Shown in pieces: positions 36,057-47,083 of a stretch of DNA of 63,999 bases (position 1 is its first letter; each line of letters opens with the position of its first letter). Under the pieces are notes generated by a model. The model was given only the letters and a program-made list of their open reading frames with translations, searched no databases and was not told the DNA's origin. The stretch is from Staphylococcus xylosus NJ (GTDB lineage Bacteria; Bacillota; Bacilli; Staphylococcales; Staphylococcaceae): NCBI RefSeq assembly GCF_000338275.1, contig NZ_ANMR01000009.1, positions 1 to 63,999 of the forward strand, read 5' to 3'. A program made the position numbers and the translations under genes.

Positions 36057-36487
36057 AAAACCCCTCCTTATGCCTACATTATAATTTTAAATTTTCTAAA
36101 TACAATAAAAATCACCAAAAATTCAATAGTTTATAACCTTTTGTCATAATCATTAATAGTTTTAAATATTACTATTAGAAAACTAGACAAAAAATACTTA
36201 CACTTAACCAGTCTAAACTAGTACCAATGATTAATATATCGTTCATAGCAATCCAACATGCACACGCTACCTTAAACATTTTATATTGTTTTTAAGGTAT
36301 GGTAATTTGTATTTAGAAAAAGGCAACACACATAAGTGTATCGCCCGATATTCCCGTTAAAAAACGGTAACTTATATAAATCAATGACTAATAACCATCT
36401 ATCCATTTTACCCACTTTTTTAAGACTAGGCATGTATGTCCCAAACTCAGTCGTCACATTTAAAATAACTTTCGTCGTTGTATAAAA
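36057..36487. other. 431-bp gap between DUF805 and DUF969 genes
   Basis: A 50-codon open frame on the minus strand (36281-36433) lacks a ribosome site and is not called. No clear promoter or hairpin with a T tract is seen. Confidence 0.4.
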
Positions 36488-36928
36488 TTACAACCATTTT
36501 AATTCTGAATCGGCCACATTACGTGATGGTAATAATGTTTCTACCACCAGGATTATTGTACAGATTAACGAAATGATATTTAATGATATAGCAACACTAT
36601 TGATTTGAATAATATCAAAGGTAATATTAACAAATATAGATAGTACAATTAATATGATTGCTGTTGCACGTTTTCTACCGGCATCATAAAATCTGCGCAA
36701 TGTAATTGCAAACATTGGTAAGATTATCGCTACCGCAAATATACCCACAAAAGCTGATAGTACTGCCGCTACAATAAAGATACCTGTAATAAAGCAAACG
36801 ACACCAATGAGCGCAATAATGAATATAATAATGATATGAATTAATACCGGTGTCCAAAATTCTAGTCTGTTTGATTTGCCATTAAAATCTATATATCTTC
36901 TCCAAAAATCTTTATACGCCTCTAGCAT
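36488..36928 (-). CDS. DUF805 family membrane protein
   Basis: About 146 residues. I begin at 36928 (MLEAYKDFWRRYIDFNGKSN), the family opening, with GGAGTGG upstream; the frame extends to 36973 without a site. FWxxYxDFxGKSxRxEFW and the later LRRFYDAGRK are DUF805 hallmarks, with about four helices. Function unknown. Monocistronic. Confidence 0.85.
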   Translation of the reverse strand: MLEAYKDFWRRYIDFNGKSNRLEFWTPVLIHIIIIFIIALIGVVCFITGIFIVAAVLSAFVGIFAVAIILPMFAITLRRFYDAGRKRATAIILIVLSIFVNITFDIIQINSVAISLNIISLICTIILVVETLLPSRNVADSELKWL

Positions 36929-37072
36929 GTGCTTACCACTCCATTTTCTTCTTGTGGAACTTTTAATGTACATATCTTCACTAATATATCGTAATACCCT
37001 ATTTTTTCAAAACTTATACTAAAAATATTAGTAAATTTAAAAACATTATATCAAATCATTACTTATATTGTT

Positions 37073-38671
37073 TTAAATATATGACTTTACGATACGAGTT
37101 AATACGAATGGTAATTCTATAAATGCACTATCCTTATGTAGTCTTTCACTTAATTTATGTGCATCTTTACCGATTGGTCCACAAAGTATGATTGGCGCAC
37201 TAATAGCTTGTATCGCTTCAAAAGGAATCGAATAAGTTTGATTAAAATTAGGTGCGTTTTGCTGATAAGTAATCACTTGAGACATGTCGCCTGAAAAATT
37301 CAAGTAACTACTATCACTAATACCATTAAAATAATGTATACGTTCACTTTTACGTTGAAATTGTTCTTGTAATGTTTGACGGACCAATTCAATAGTTTCC
37401 TCAACTTTTACATCATAAGACGTATTAACTGCTGGATAATATGGTGTTGCAAAAAAAGTCACGACCGCCGGCGCAATATTTCTGCAAATTTGCATTAATC
37501 TATCTGTCACTTTAATACTTTGTAAATGTAGATCTTTAGTTTGCTGTATCACTGCTGTTATTTCTTTATTTACAAATGCTTCACCATGATGTTTAATCGC
37601 ATATGTTTTCAATTGTTCAAATGTCAGTACATTAATTTTAGTATCAAAAGGAATATCTTCACTTTCTAAAATTGATAACCAATCACTTTCACAACGTTCT
37701 GTTGCTTTTATTACTATATCTATAAATTGTCTATATAAGTCAGCAGGTTTCTGTTTGAAAAGGAACATATTAAATAATGCCATTGTTCTAAATGGCGTTT
37801 GTACATCGTATGTTTGCTTAATATCTCTTGTCATTAACGAAACAGGCAAAGGTGTCGTTTCATTTTCAAATGTTTCTTTAAATATACCATTATATTCTAT
37901 CGCTTGATTAATATAACTCATCATAAAGTTAGAGCTCAATCCATCCATTGGATTTCCTACATGAGTTTCTTTTCCATAACATAATACACCTGGCATTATT
38001 TTTCCAATAGAGCCAGAATATATATAATGCTGTTCATCTGCACTTGCCTGTTGGAAAGTAGGTTCACTGTTTAAATGAAGCTGAATATCTAACTGATGTT
38101 GTTGTTTTAATCTTGCAATGGTCTCTACAGCTTTGCGCATACCTGAAGAATTCACTTCCTCATCTGGTACTGTGACTAAAATTAAATTAATATCCCATGC
38201 TTCAATACTCGCTTGTTCTATTAAGGATAAATGTAGCATTAAACCTGCCTTCATATCCATTACACCACGACCAAATAAATATGTATCACGATTTAAATCC
38301 TCAATAGCATCTTCACTAAGATAACTACTATTCTTTTTAAAAATATTCTTTAATGCATCAGGATCAAAAGCATACTCACTATATGAGCCAAAGTCTTCTA
38401 CACCTACAGTATCAAAATGACTGATTAGTACGATTGTTTTTTTAGAAGTAGGTGCCTGATAAAAAGCTACAACAGATTCTTTTTCATCTTCAGTAACTTC
38501 AAGTAAAACCTGAGATTGATGCTGTTGAAAATAATCCAATTTTAATAGCAGATTCTTTACAAAATTAGGAAATGCAATCTCACCTTGAGTATTAGTAACC
38601 GTTTCATGTTTAACTAAATTTTTTAATAATTTCAATCTATCTTCATAAGTTTGCCATAGTTCCTGTGCCAC
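37073..38671 (-). CDS. M20-family peptidase, RocB-like
   Basis: About 532 residues. I choose the GTG at 38671 (VAQELWQTYEDRLK), six bases after AGGAGGGG; the ATG at 38731 would run across that site. Metal-binding motifs of M20: VLISHFDTVGVED, FGRGVMDMKAGL and VPDEEVNSSGM. RocB relatives are linked with arginine utilisation, and the group acts as zinc peptidases or deacylases; no arginine genes lie next to it. A cre-like site overlaps its leader, suggesting catabolite repression. Confidence 0.85.
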   Translation of the reverse strand: MAQELWQTYEDRLKLLKNLVKHETVTNTQGEIAFPNFVKNLLLKLDYFQQHQSQVLLEVTEDEKESVVAFYQAPTSKKTIVLISHFDTVGVEDFGSYSEYAFDPDALKNIFKKNSSYLSEDAIEDLNRDTYLFGRGVMDMKAGLMLHLSLIEQASIEAWDINLILVTVPDEEVNSSGMRKAVETIARLKQQHQLDIQLHLNSEPTFQQASADEQHYIYSGSIGKIMPGVLCYGKETHVGNPMDGLSSNFMMSYINQAIEYNGIFKETFENETTPLPVSLMTRDIKQTYDVQTPFRTMALFNMFLFKQKPADLYRQFIDIVIKATERCESDWLSILESEDIPFDTKINVLTFEQLKTYAIKHHGEAFVNKEITAVIQQTKDLHLQSIKVTDRLMQICRNIAPAVVTFFATPYYPAVNTSYDVKVEETIELVRQTLQEQFQRKSERIHYFNGISDSSYLNFSGDMSQVITYQQNAPNFNQTYSIPFEAIQAISAPIILCGPIGKDAHKLSERLHKDSAFIELPFVLTRIVKSYI

Positions 38672-38684
38672 ATAACCCCTCCTA

Positions 38685-38699
38685 ATGTAAACGATTCCC
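38685..38699. promoter_or_regulatory. cre-like site upstream of the RocB-like gene
   Basis: ATGTAAACGATTCCC matches the CcpA consensus WTGNAANCGNWNNCW at all but the last position. It starts 14 bp upstream of the GTG, overlapping the ribosome-site region, where bound CcpA could block elongation. Confidence 0.4.
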
Positions 38700-38823
38700 C
38701 AATTATAATATGCTTTTAATTTCATAATCAATATATTCTCATGAAAAAGCTTTGTAAAATTAATATTTGTTCACTTAATTATAGTATGAATAGCAAAGTT
38801 TATATAAAAATTCAAAAAAGAAA

Positions 38824-38872
38824 AAACGGAATTACGCAATCAATTCTATAAATTGAATGCGCAATCCCGTTT
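38824..38872. terminator. Terminator after the DHA2 exporter gene
   Basis: A 22-base arm at 38824-38845 (AAACGG...CAATT) pairs with 38851-38872 with three mismatches; 5-nt loop; A/T tracts on both flanks. Confidence 0.8.
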
Positions 38873-38914
38873 CGACAATAAATAACTATACTTTAAAGTT
38901 CTATTAGTTTTAAG

Positions 38915-40306
38915 TTAATTATTAAATTGATTTTTGGGTACTAATATGAGTACTGCCAAAAATGCGATAATTGCTAATGCTGCATTGAACCACAAGCCAA
39001 ACATTGCTCCAACTTGTATATTTGAAACTACAGTCATCACAGTAAAGATAGTACCAGATAATGCGACACCAAATGAATTTCCTAATGATGATGCCATTTT
39101 ATAAACACCAGACGCAACCCCAACTTTATCTTCTGGGGCAGTTGATACTGCTGTATCTGTCGATGGTGTTGCGTACATACCTAATCCCATACCATAGATT
39201 AAATAACCTATTATACAAGTTACAATATAAACTGGCGTAGGTAAAAACGTGAATGAAATTAAAATAATTCCTATAGCATTAAGTGCTGCACCAATTAGCA
39301 TCGGTCTCCTTGGACCAATCTTTTGTAACACTTTTTCTCCGACTCTAATCATTACAAGCACAGCTACTAAATACGTAATAGACATGACACCAGATTGGAA
39401 GGAACTAAAATGTAATCCTGATTGGAAATACGTATTAGCGACAATAAGTGTCCCTGCCACTGCATTTAATAAAAAGTTAGAGATTGTAGCACCACTATAA
39501 CCTTTATGTTTAAATAGTTTAAAATCTATAAGTGGATTTTTAACTTTACCTTCATAATATAAAAAGCAAAGTGTTGAAATAATAAATACAACAATTAGTG
39601 CCATGATAAATGGTGAGAAAAGCCCATAATCAGATGATTCTGTGATAATCAAATTAACACTTAGCATTGCAATAATTAAAATAATAAGGCCTACTATGTC
39701 AAATTTAGCTTGTTTTGTTTCTTCAGTTTGTACGGCTTTTGTTTCTGGTGTATGTCTCATTAGAAACATTGCCATTAATGCTACAAGAATTGAAATAATG
39801 AATATTGATCTCCAACCAATAAACGTAGACATTACACCGCCAAATAACGAACAAACTCCTGTGCCTCCCCAAGAACCGATTGACCAATAACTCAATGCGC
39901 GCTGACGACGACTACCAATATAATATTCATTGATAATTGCCAAAGTTGAAGGCATAATACATGCTGCAGATAACCCTTGAATCGCGCGTCCAACAACAAG
40001 TAATGGCATAAACCCTGGTATTATGATTAATAACGAACCAACAATACTTAATATCAATCCGATATAGGTCATTTTCACCCTGCCATATCTATCAGCAAGC
40101 CCTCCTGTTCCTACTACAAATAAACCACATAATAATGCAGTTAAACTTACAGCCACATTTATTGTTCCATAATTCGTATCAAATGATGATTCTAAATCTG
40201 GAATAATATTTACTAATGATTGTGCAAACAACCAAAATGTAATGACTCCTAAGAAAATACCAACAAGAAGTTTATTATCTCCTTCAAACGAATGTGTTGA
40301 TTCCAT
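38915..40306 (-). CDS. MFS multidrug exporter, DHA2 (14-TM) family
   Basis: About 463 residues from the ATG at 40306 (MESTHSFEGDNKLLVG), ten bases after AGGAGG. 14 predicted helices; GGLADRYGRVKM is MFS motif A and VVGRAIQGLSAACIMPST the DHA2 motif C-like segment. Probably a proton-driven drug or dye exporter. A second DHA2 protein lies at 20562-22007; the two are only distantly alike. Monocistronic. Confidence 0.87.
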   Translation of the reverse strand: MESTHSFEGDNKLLVGIFLGVITFWLFAQSLVNIIPDLESSFDTNYGTINVAVSLTALLCGLFVVGTGGLADRYGRVKMTYIGLILSIVGSLLIIIPGFMPLLVVGRAIQGLSAACIMPSTLAIINEYYIGSRRQRALSYWSIGSWGGTGVCSLFGGVMSTFIGWRSIFIISILVALMAMFLMRHTPETKAVQTEETKQAKFDIVGLIILIIAMLSVNLIITESSDYGLFSPFIMALIVVFIISTLCFLYYEGKVKNPLIDFKLFKHKGYSGATISNFLLNAVAGTLIVANTYFQSGLHFSSFQSGVMSITYLVAVLVMIRVGEKVLQKIGPRRPMLIGAALNAIGIILISFTFLPTPVYIVTCIIGYLIYGMGLGMYATPSTDTAVSTAPEDKVGVASGVYKMASSLGNSFGVALSGTIFTVMTVVSNIQVGAMFGLWFNAALAIIAFLAVLILVPKNQFNN

Positions 40307-40745
40307 ATGCTTTTTTCCTCCTATATTTCCCGTAAACACATAGATCACATTTCAAAACAGGTATACACGCCTTTAACGCTATTCTCCATACAAACTGAAA
40401 AACCGCTAAAAAAGTCTATATCTATTTCAAAACTAATCTTTTAATATACAATTGGTTTAAAATTCTGCAATAATTATATGCAATTAATTTTATATTAATA
40501 TCTACATTTTTTACAAATCCTTTTAAAAGCCAATATTAATAAAATAACACTTAACTCTTAATAATGCTAAAGAACTGCGTCAATTATGTAGTTATTTACA
40601 TAGAGAGTAATTTGATTCTTCCCTCTCATCACTGCTATATTGGTACATTGGATATAATTTATAAAAAATAATTCACATAAAACTCATAATTTTATAAAAT
40701 TCTGTATAATCAACCATGTCAAACTAATTAAAAAAAGGTGAAACC
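40307..40745 (+). other. Divergent upstream region of the exporter and lytS
   Basis: 439 AT-rich bp without a gene. A possible lytS -10 (TATAAT) lies near 40708, but no good -35 is at the expected spacing. Confidence 0.35.
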
Positions 40746-42497
40746 ATGTTAAATTTATTTATCTTATTATTAGAACGCGTTGGTTTAATTATACTGATTG
40801 CATATATTTTAATGAATATTAATCATTTTAAATCGATGATGAATGACCGAGAAAAGCGACGTTCGCAATGGCAATTGATTATCATATTTGGTTGTTTCTC
40901 CATGCTTTCAAATTTTACTGGAGTACAAATTCGCGGTGATGAAATTATCAACGGTACGGTCTATAATCATTTGAGCCCTGATGCATCGTTAGCAAATACA
41001 CGTGTATTAACAATTGGAGTATCAGGACTAATCGGTGGTCCATTCGTTGCCTTAGCTGTAGCACTGATTTCAGGGATTTACCGTGTCTATATCGGAGGTG
41101 CAGATGCATACATATATTTAATTTCTTCTATCATTATTGCCCTTGTTTCAGGTTATTTTGGTCATAAAGCTATGCGAGCTAATAGATATCCAACTATTGT
41201 AAAAGGCGCGCTCATCGGTGGTGCTACAGAAATTATTCAAATGCTTTGTATTTTAGTATTTTCTGATAATACCGTACACGCATGGACGTTAGTAAAACTT
41301 ATTGCCTTACCTATGATATCTATAAATTCAATAGGTACAGCTATATTCTTATCTATCATCCTTTCAACAATTAAGAAAGAAGAAGAAACCCGTGCAATCC
41401 AAACTCATGATGTTTTACAATTAGCTAACCAGACATTACCTTATTTCCGTTCAGGTTTAAATGAGCAATCCGCTAAACAAGCTGCTGAAATCATTCTAAA
41501 CCTAATGCGTGTTTCAGCAGTTGCTATTACAAATCGTAAAGACATATTAACTCACGTTGGTGTTGCAAGTGATCATCACGTTGCACAAAAAGCAATTATT
41601 ACGGATTTATCAAAAATTGCTATTCAAACTGGAACTTTAAAAGAAGCTTATTCAAGTGAAGATATTGGTTGTAACCACCCTGGTTGTCCGCTAGAAGCTG
41701 CTATTGTTATGCCATTACATGTAAAAAATGAAGTAGTCGGTACATTAAAACTCTATTTTACTAATAAGCATGACGTTAACTTTTCCGATAAACAGCTTGC
41801 AACCGGTCTAGCAGATATATTTTCTAGCCAACTTGAGCTTGGACAAGCTGAAACGCAAAATGCGTTAATAAGAGATGCTGAGATTAAGTCGCTCCAAGCT
41901 CAAGTTAATCCTCACTTTTTCTTTAACTCAATTAATACTATTTCAGCATTAGTACGAATCGATAGTGAAAAAGCAAGAGAATTATTATTACAACTCAGTC
42001 AATTTTTCCGTTCAAATTTGCAAGGTACACGTAATAATACCATTTCTTTAGAAAAGGAATTACAGCAGGTTGAGGCTTATTTATCATTAGAACAAGCGCG
42101 TTATCCAGATCGTTTTAATGTTAGTTTTGATATCGCTGATTCAAGCTATGGTGCTTTAGTGCCACCTTTTGCAATTCAAATCCTTGTAGAAAATGCAATT
42201 AAACATGCATTTAAAAATAGAAAGTATGACAACAATATTATTGTAAAAGCTCACCAAAATAACTACGGATTAAATATTTCTGTCTCAGATAATGGACAAG
42301 GCATACCAGTAAATAAACTTGATAAAATCGGAAAAACTAGTGTTTATTCAGAATCTGGTACAGGAAGTGCATTAGAAAATTTAAATCAAAGATTAGATGG
42401 TTTATTTGGCCATAAAGCTAAACTTCATTTTGAATCAAATAAACAAGGTACAAAAGTAAGTTGTACCATTCCACATCACACTACAGAGGAGGGGTAA
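40746..42497 (+). CDS. lytS: Sensor histidine kinase LytS
   Basis: 583 residues: 5TM-LYT receptor domain with about six helices (1-200), GAF-like domain (about 225-360), His-kinase domain with H390 in LQAQVNPHFFFNSINT, and HATPase with ENAIKHAF and DNGQGIP. Senses membrane-potential changes and, with LytR, activates lrgAB to restrain murein hydrolases and autolysis. The downstream lytR starts 3 bp after its stop. Confidence 0.96.
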   Translation: MLNLFILLLERVGLIILIAYILMNINHFKSMMNDREKRRSQWQLIIIFGCFSMLSNFTGVQIRGDEIINGTVYNHLSPDASLANTRVLTIGVSGLIGGPFVALAVALISGIYRVYIGGADAYIYLISSIIIALVSGYFGHKAMRANRYPTIVKGALIGGATEIIQMLCILVFSDNTVHAWTLVKLIALPMISINSIGTAIFLSIILSTIKKEEETRAIQTHDVLQLANQTLPYFRSGLNEQSAKQAAEIILNLMRVSAVAITNRKDILTHVGVASDHHVAQKAIITDLSKIAIQTGTLKEAYSSEDIGCNHPGCPLEAAIVMPLHVKNEVVGTLKLYFTNKHDVNFSDKQLATGLADIFSSQLELGQAETQNALIRDAEIKSLQAQVNPHFFFNSINTISALVRIDSEKARELLLQLSQFFRSNLQGTRNNTISLEKELQQVEAYLSLEQARYPDRFNVSFDIADSSYGALVPPFAIQILVENAIKHAFKNRKYDNNIIVKAHQNNYGLNISVSDNGQGIPVNKLDKIGKTSVYSESGTGSALENLNQRLDGLFGHKAKLHFESNKQGTKVSCTIPHHTTEEG

Positions 42498-42500
42498 ATT

Positions 42501-43265
42501 ATGAAGGCAATTATCGTAGATGATGAACCGCTAGCACGTAATGAATTACACTATTTATTAAATCAAATTCGTTCATTTGATTTAATTAAAGAAGCCGAAA
42601 ATATCTCTGAAACTTTAGAATTATTACTTTATGATAACTACGATGTTATTTTTTTAGATATTAATTTAATGGATGAAAGTGGTCTGGATTTAGCTAATAA
42701 AATTAAAAAAATGAAACATCGCCCTTTGATTATTTTCGCTACTGCACATGATACTTTTGCGGTAAAGGCGTTTGAATTAGATGCTATTGACTATATTTTA
42801 AAACCATTTGAGCAACAACGAATCGCACAAGCTATCCATAAAGTTGAACAAGTGCTTAACTCAAATATCGAACAACAAAATTTTATAAATAATGATAATA
42901 ACCATAATGAGACACACAACAAACTTGAGAATAGGCCAAACGTACTCCCTATTGAAGTAAACGAGCGTATTCATATTATTAATTTAGATGATATTATCGC
43001 AATTTCCGTCAATAACGGGGTCACAACGATAAATACGACACTCAATGAATTTGAAACTTCTGAACCGTTGAACCATTATGAAAAAAAATTAGACACTACT
43101 CAATTTATGAGAATTCATCGTGCCACTTTAATTAACAAGACACATATTCAAACAATTGAACATTGGTTCAACTATACTTATCAATTAACCATGACTAATC
43201 AATTAAAATTCCAAGTGAGTCGCTCTTATATGAAATCATTCAAACAAGATATGGGGTTATCTTGA
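42501..43265 (+). CDS. lytR: Response regulator LytR
   Basis: 254 residues. The receiver domain (1-120) has phospho-acceptor D53 ([13 protein letters not shown]), acidic D7/D8 and K near 104. A low-complexity Asn/His linker (about 128-145) precedes the LytTR DNA-binding domain (about 150-250; [15 protein letters not shown]). Activates lrgAB located 121 bp downstream. Start preceded by GGAGGGG. Confidence 0.96.
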   Translation: MKAIIVDDEPLARNELHYLLNQIRSFDLIKEAENISETLELLLYDNYDVIFLDINLMDESGLDLANKIKKMKHRPLIIFATAHDTFAVKAFELDAIDYILKPFEQQRIAQAIHKVEQVLNSNIEQQNFINNDNNHNETHNKLENRPNVLPIEVNERIHIINLDDIIAISVNNGVTTINTTLNEFETSEPLNHYEKKLDTTQFMRIHRATLINKTHIQTIEHWFNYTYQLTMTNQLKFQVSRSYMKSFKQDMGLS

Positions 43266-43386
43266 TTTTCAAGTTCTAATTTATGCATTTCAGAGATAAC
43301 GTCTAGTAAGTCGCTTGTCAATCCAACTAAAGTAATCGCTTTCATTCTATAATTAACCCAACATTAATTCGGGAGGAACTTTAATT

Positions 43387-43830
43387 ATGGAAGCAAACAA
43401 ACAACAAAATGCAGAACAAACTCAGCATTCAAAAACATATAATTTTTTCCATCAAGCACTTGTGATTGCTATTATCATGCTCATTTCAAATATTATCGAA
43501 AGTTTCATGCCAATTCCTATGCCCGCTTCAGTTATAGGTCTTGTGTTATTATTTATAGCGTTATGTACAGGTATTATTAAACTTGGTCAAGTCGAGAAAG
43601 TCGGTACAACGTTAACGAACAATATTGGTTTTCTATTTGTCCCAGCAGGTGTATCAGTTATTAATTCACTAGGCATTTTAAGTACGAGCCCTATCCTAAT
43701 TATTTTATTAATCATTATTTCAACACTCTTATTGTTATTATGTACAGGGTTCTTTGCTCAAATGCTTATAACTAAATCCTTTATTCCAAGAAAAAGACCA
43801 CAAAAACAACTTGCGGAGGATAAATTATGA
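43387..43830 (+). CDS. lrgA: Antiholin-like protein LrgA
   Basis: 147 residues, four membrane helices, with [17 protein letters not shown] and [17 protein letters not shown], the LrgA/CidA family segments. Thought to oppose CidA holin-like activity and limit autolysis. GGGAGG precedes the ATG; its end overlaps lrgB by 4 bp. Confidence 0.95.
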   Translation: MEANKQQNAEQTQHSKTYNFFHQALVIAIIMLISNIIESFMPIPMPASVIGLVLLFIALCTGIIKLGQVEKVGTTLTNNIGFLFVPAGVSVINSLGILSTSPILIILLIIISTLLLLLCTGFFAQMLITKSFIPRKRPQKQLAEDKL

Positions 43831-44528
43831 TTGAACATTTAGCTATCAACACGCCCTATTTCGGTATTTTACTTTCATTGATACCATTTATTATAGCCAC
43901 ATTTTTATTTAAAAAAACTAATGGCTTTTTCTTATTCACACCGCTATTTGTAAGTATGGTAGTAGGTATAGCATTTCTAAAATTTACTGGCATAGATTAT
44001 GCAAATTATAAAATTGGCGGAGACATCATTAATTTCTTCCTGGAACCGGCTACTATATGTTTCGCTATTCCTTTATATAAAAAACGTGATGTTTTAAAAA
44101 AATACTGGAAACAAGTACTAGGAGGTATTACATTAGGTACCACGGCAGCACTAATTTGCATTTACTTAATAGCTGAAGCATTCCAATTTTCTAATGGCAT
44201 TATTGCATCTATGTTACCTCAAGGTGCGACAACTGCTATTGCACTACCTGTTTCAGCGGACATAGGTGGAATTAAAGAACTAACTTCATTAGCTGTTATA
44301 TTAAATGGCGTAATTATTTACGCACTCGGTACAAAGTTAATCAAACTATTTAATATTACCAATCCTATCGCTCGTGGCCTTGCACTTGGCACAAGTGGGC
44401 ATTCCTTAGGCGTCTCTTCAGCACAAGAATTTGGTGAAACAGAAGCTTCAATGGCATCTATTTCATTAGTTATTGTCGGTGTAATTGTAGTAGTTGTTGC
44501 TCCAATTCTTGCAACAATATTACTTTAA
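43827..44528 (+). CDS. lrgB: Antiholin-like protein LrgB
   Basis: 233 residues, a polytopic membrane protein. The family signature [17 protein letters not shown] is present near residue 190, and [17 protein letters not shown] near 130. Works with LrgA, and related proteins have been tied to pyruvate uptake in other Firmicutes. Translationally coupled to lrgA (ATGA overlap). Confidence 0.95.
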   Translation: MIEHLAINTPYFGILLSLIPFIIATFLFKKTNGFFLFTPLFVSMVVGIAFLKFTGIDYANYKIGGDIINFFLEPATICFAIPLYKKRDVLKKYWKQVLGGITLGTTAALICIYLIAEAFQFSNGIIASMLPQGATTAIALPVSADIGGIKELTSLAVILNGVIIYALGTKLIKLFNITNPIARGLALGTSGHSLGVSSAQEFGETEASMASISLVIVGVIVVVVAPILATILL

Positions 44529-44586
44529 ATAATAGTAATGATAACTAATTTTTTCTTTATCGTTTATACAATCAACTTTTCAAGTC

Positions 44587-44622
44587 AAAAAACCTCAACC
44601 ATTTTTATGATTGAGGTTTTTT
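44587..44622. terminator. Terminator between lrgB and the esterase
   Basis: AAAAAACCTCAA pairs with TTGAGGTTTTTT; bidirectional, between convergent genes. Confidence 0.88.
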
Positions 44623-44654
44623 ATTTATGCTAAATCATTGTTTTAAATTGCTAT

Positions 44655-45413
44655 TTACCCTATGAACCATTCAATTGCACGTTTTACTGCCTTGTCCCAA
44701 TAAGCATAATCATGCTTACCAGGTCCATCTTCAAATTGGTAAGATACTTTTTGCGCGTCCAAATATGATATAAACTGTTTATTGTCTTCGTAGAGTTGAT
44801 CTTCTGTTCCACACATAATAAGTAACTCTGGTATTACTTTGCTTTCAGCTATTGCTTTATCTACTAAATAATACGGATCAAGTTCTGTATCCTGTGTCAT
44901 TTTATCTACACCTGCAATTGCTTGGCCTGAAAAGTCATTCCAATCAATGTCTATAAAGGTTTGTGCATTAAATACAGATGATAATGGGCAAGCTTTAGCA
45001 AAACGATGACCTTGTGTTAAGGCATATTTTATCGTTCCATATCCTCCCATAGAATGGCCTGCAATAAAGTTATCCTCTCTCTTCTGTGATAATGGTAAGA
45101 TTTGATGTGCATAATCTAATACTTCTAATACATAGTCAAAGTATTTATGACCAAATTTCATATTACTATAACCACTATGGTCAGCGTTAGGCATAATAAC
45201 TGCAATTTGATGGTCATTTGCATAACGTTCAATACTTGTATAGCGCATATAAGAAGTTTCATCACTTGATAAACCGTGTAACAATAACATTGTCTTTAAT
45301 TGTTTAGGCTCTATCTTCGTATTAAAATAACTAACATCTTCAGGTAAAATTGCTATAAATTGGTGGTTCATACCAATAGTTTTGGATTTGTAATTTATCG
45401 TTAACAACGCCAT
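44655..45413 (-). CDS. fphF: Serine esterase, FphF/S-formylglutathione hydrolase-like
   Basis: 252 residues, alpha/beta hydrolase of the esterase D type. S121 is in GHSMGGYG, with Asp near DQLYED (about 210) and His in GKHDYAYW (near 233). It closely recalls the S. aureus fluorophosphonate-binding hydrolase FphF, which prefers short-chain esters. Cytosolic. It lies 18 bp after opuCD on the same strand and might be read through with it, though the functions look unrelated. Confidence 0.85.
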   Translation of the reverse strand: MALLTINYKSKTIGMNHQFIAILPEDVSYFNTKIEPKQLKTMLLLHGLSSDETSYMRYTSIERYANDHQIAVIMPNADHSGYSNMKFGHKYFDYVLEVLDYAHQILPLSQKREDNFIAGHSMGGYGTIKYALTQGHRFAKACPLSSVFNAQTFIDIDWNDFSGQAIAGVDKMTQDTELDPYYLVDKAIAESKVIPELLIMCGTEDQLYEDNKQFISYLDAQKVSYQFEDGPGKHDYAYWDKAVKRAIEWFIG

Positions 45414-45431
45414 ATCATTTCACTACTTTCA

Positions 45432-46124
45432 TTACTGATTAATACCCTGAGGTCTATGCTTTTGTTTCTTCTGTGTTCTAGTCGTGGGGTCTAATCGTTT
45501 TTCTAATAATCTTAATACGACATCTATTAAAATTGCAATTAATGCAATAGGTATAGCACCAGCTAAAATAAATGTTGTGCCATCTGTAGCATTTGTCCCA
45601 CGGATTACAATATCACCTAAGGTCGGTGCGCCAATAAATGACCCCACAGCGACAACTCCAATAGCTACAACAAGCGCAATTCTTAGTCCGCCTAAGATAA
45701 CAGATAAAGCTAATGGTAACTCTATCATACGTAAGACTTGGTTACGTGTCATACCCATACCTTTACCGGCATCTTTAATATTTTCATCTACGCCCACGAT
45801 ACCTGTAAAAGTATTTTTAATAATCGGTAATAAAGCGTATAAGAATACCGTTACTACTACTGTCGTTGGTCCTAGGCCCATAACTAACATCAAAATAGCA
45901 AGCATTGCTATAACAGGTACAGTTTGTATAATATTCGCAATCGTAATAATCGTCCATGATAGTTTCTTATATCTAGCTATAATAATACCTAGCGGAATAC
46001 CCACAATTGCTGCAAACAACACGCCATACACAGACATAAGTAAATGCTTAATAAATAAATCCCAAAGGTAGCCAAAGTTTACTGAATAATATTCGACTAA
46101 TTGCTGTAATAGATTACCCTCCAT
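45432..46124 (-). CDS. opuCD: Osmoprotectant ABC permease OpuCD
   Basis: 230 residues with about five to six helices and the EAA loop (GMGMTRNQVLRMIELPLALSVI, in parts). Pairs with OpuCB to form the channel. Its ATG overlaps the opuCC stop by one base. Last opuC gene. Confidence 0.93.
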   Translation of the reverse strand: MEGNLLQQLVEYYSVNFGYLWDLFIKHLLMSVYGVLFAAIVGIPLGIIIARYKKLSWTIITIANIIQTVPVIAMLAILMLVMGLGPTTVVVTVFLYALLPIIKNTFTGIVGVDENIKDAGKGMGMTRNQVLRMIELPLALSVILGGLRIALVVAIGVVAVGSFIGAPTLGDIVIRGTNATDGTTFILAGAIPIALIAILIDVVLRLLEKRLDPTTRTQKKQKHRPQGINQ

Positions 46125-47068
46125 TAGTTTTGACCACCCTTCTTATCATTTTCAAAATAGTTATGTTTTTTCAAGAAGTTTTCTGCAACAACTGCCGGCT
46201 CTTTGCCTTTACCATCAGCTTGATAATTAAGCTCTTGCATTTCACTTGTTGAAATCTTCTTCTCTAACTTATTAATAATCGGTTTTAATTCAGGATATTT
46301 ATCTAATAATTCATTTGTTGCTACCGAACTAGCTGCATAAGGTGGGAAAAAGCGTCTATCATCTTTCAACACTTTTAAATCATATGCCGCAATTCTTCCA
46401 TCTGTTGAATACCCTACTGCTACATCGAGATTTTTAGAATTTAATGCATCATATACTAAACCAATTTGCATCGGTCTAACTGTATTAAATTTAAATCCAT
46501 ATTCTTTCGTAAACCCTGGATAACCGTCACCTTCCCGATTTAACCATGAACTATCGACACCTAGTTTTAATTCATCACTATGTGCTTTCAAATCAGAAAC
46601 TGTTTCCAAATTATATTTTTTAGCTGTTTCTTTTGTAACCATAAACGCATATGTATTTGCAAAACCATATGAATTAAAGAACGTTTGATTAAATTTCTTT
46701 TGGAAACCTTCTTGGGTAGCTTTCATTGCTTTTTCGGGATCTTTAATAGGATCTTCATTTAATGCACCTGTTAAGTCTGTACCATTGTAACGAGCACCAG
46801 ACATATTTGCATCACCATTTACAAGAGCGTTGTGCTGGATTGTACTCGATCCTAAGTTATTTATTAATGTTGGTTTAATCTTTCCATCTGTATCATGTTC
46901 TATTAAAAGTCTCAACATATGAGACATAATTTGTGATTCACTCGTCGCAAGCGCTGTAATCTTGACTTCGTTGTCTGAGCTATTTCCACCTAAACCGGGT
47001 AAACTACATCCAGATAACACCGTCAGACACAGTACAAGCGCGATACAATACTGTTTCAATCGTTTCAT
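46124..47068 (-). CDS. opuCC: Osmoprotectant-binding lipoprotein OpuCC
   Basis: 314 residues. Lipobox VLSGC gives C21; then a type II periplasmic-binding fold of the OpuAC/ProX class (ITALATSESQIMSHMLRLLIE; NREGDGYPGFTKEYGFKF; VGYSTDGRIAAYDL). OpuCC binds quaternary amines such as glycine betaine, choline and carnitine at the cell surface. The adjacent carnitine-breakdown operon supports carnitine as a natural ligand here. Confidence 0.93.
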   Translation of the reverse strand: MKRLKQYCIALVLCLTVLSGCSLPGLGGNSSDNEVKITALATSESQIMSHMLRLLIEHDTDGKIKPTLINNLGSSTIQHNALVNGDANMSGARYNGTDLTGALNEDPIKDPEKAMKATQEGFQKKFNQTFFNSYGFANTYAFMVTKETAKKYNLETVSDLKAHSDELKLGVDSSWLNREGDGYPGFTKEYGFKFNTVRPMQIGLVYDALNSKNLDVAVGYSTDGRIAAYDLKVLKDDRRFFPPYAASSVATNELLDKYPELKPIINKLEKKISTSEMQELNYQADGKGKEPAVVAENFLKKHNYFENDKKGGQN

Positions 47069-47083
47069 AATGTCCTCCTTAAT

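Noticed and set aside
36281..36433. 50-codon minus-strand frame in the DUF805-DUF969 gap
   Set aside because: No ribosome site and no membrane, signal or domain pattern; kept only as noncoding gap.
36974..36996. Zur-like half TATATCGTAAT upstream of DUF805
   Set aside because: Only one half matches; the other half shares almost nothing with ATTACGATTTA.
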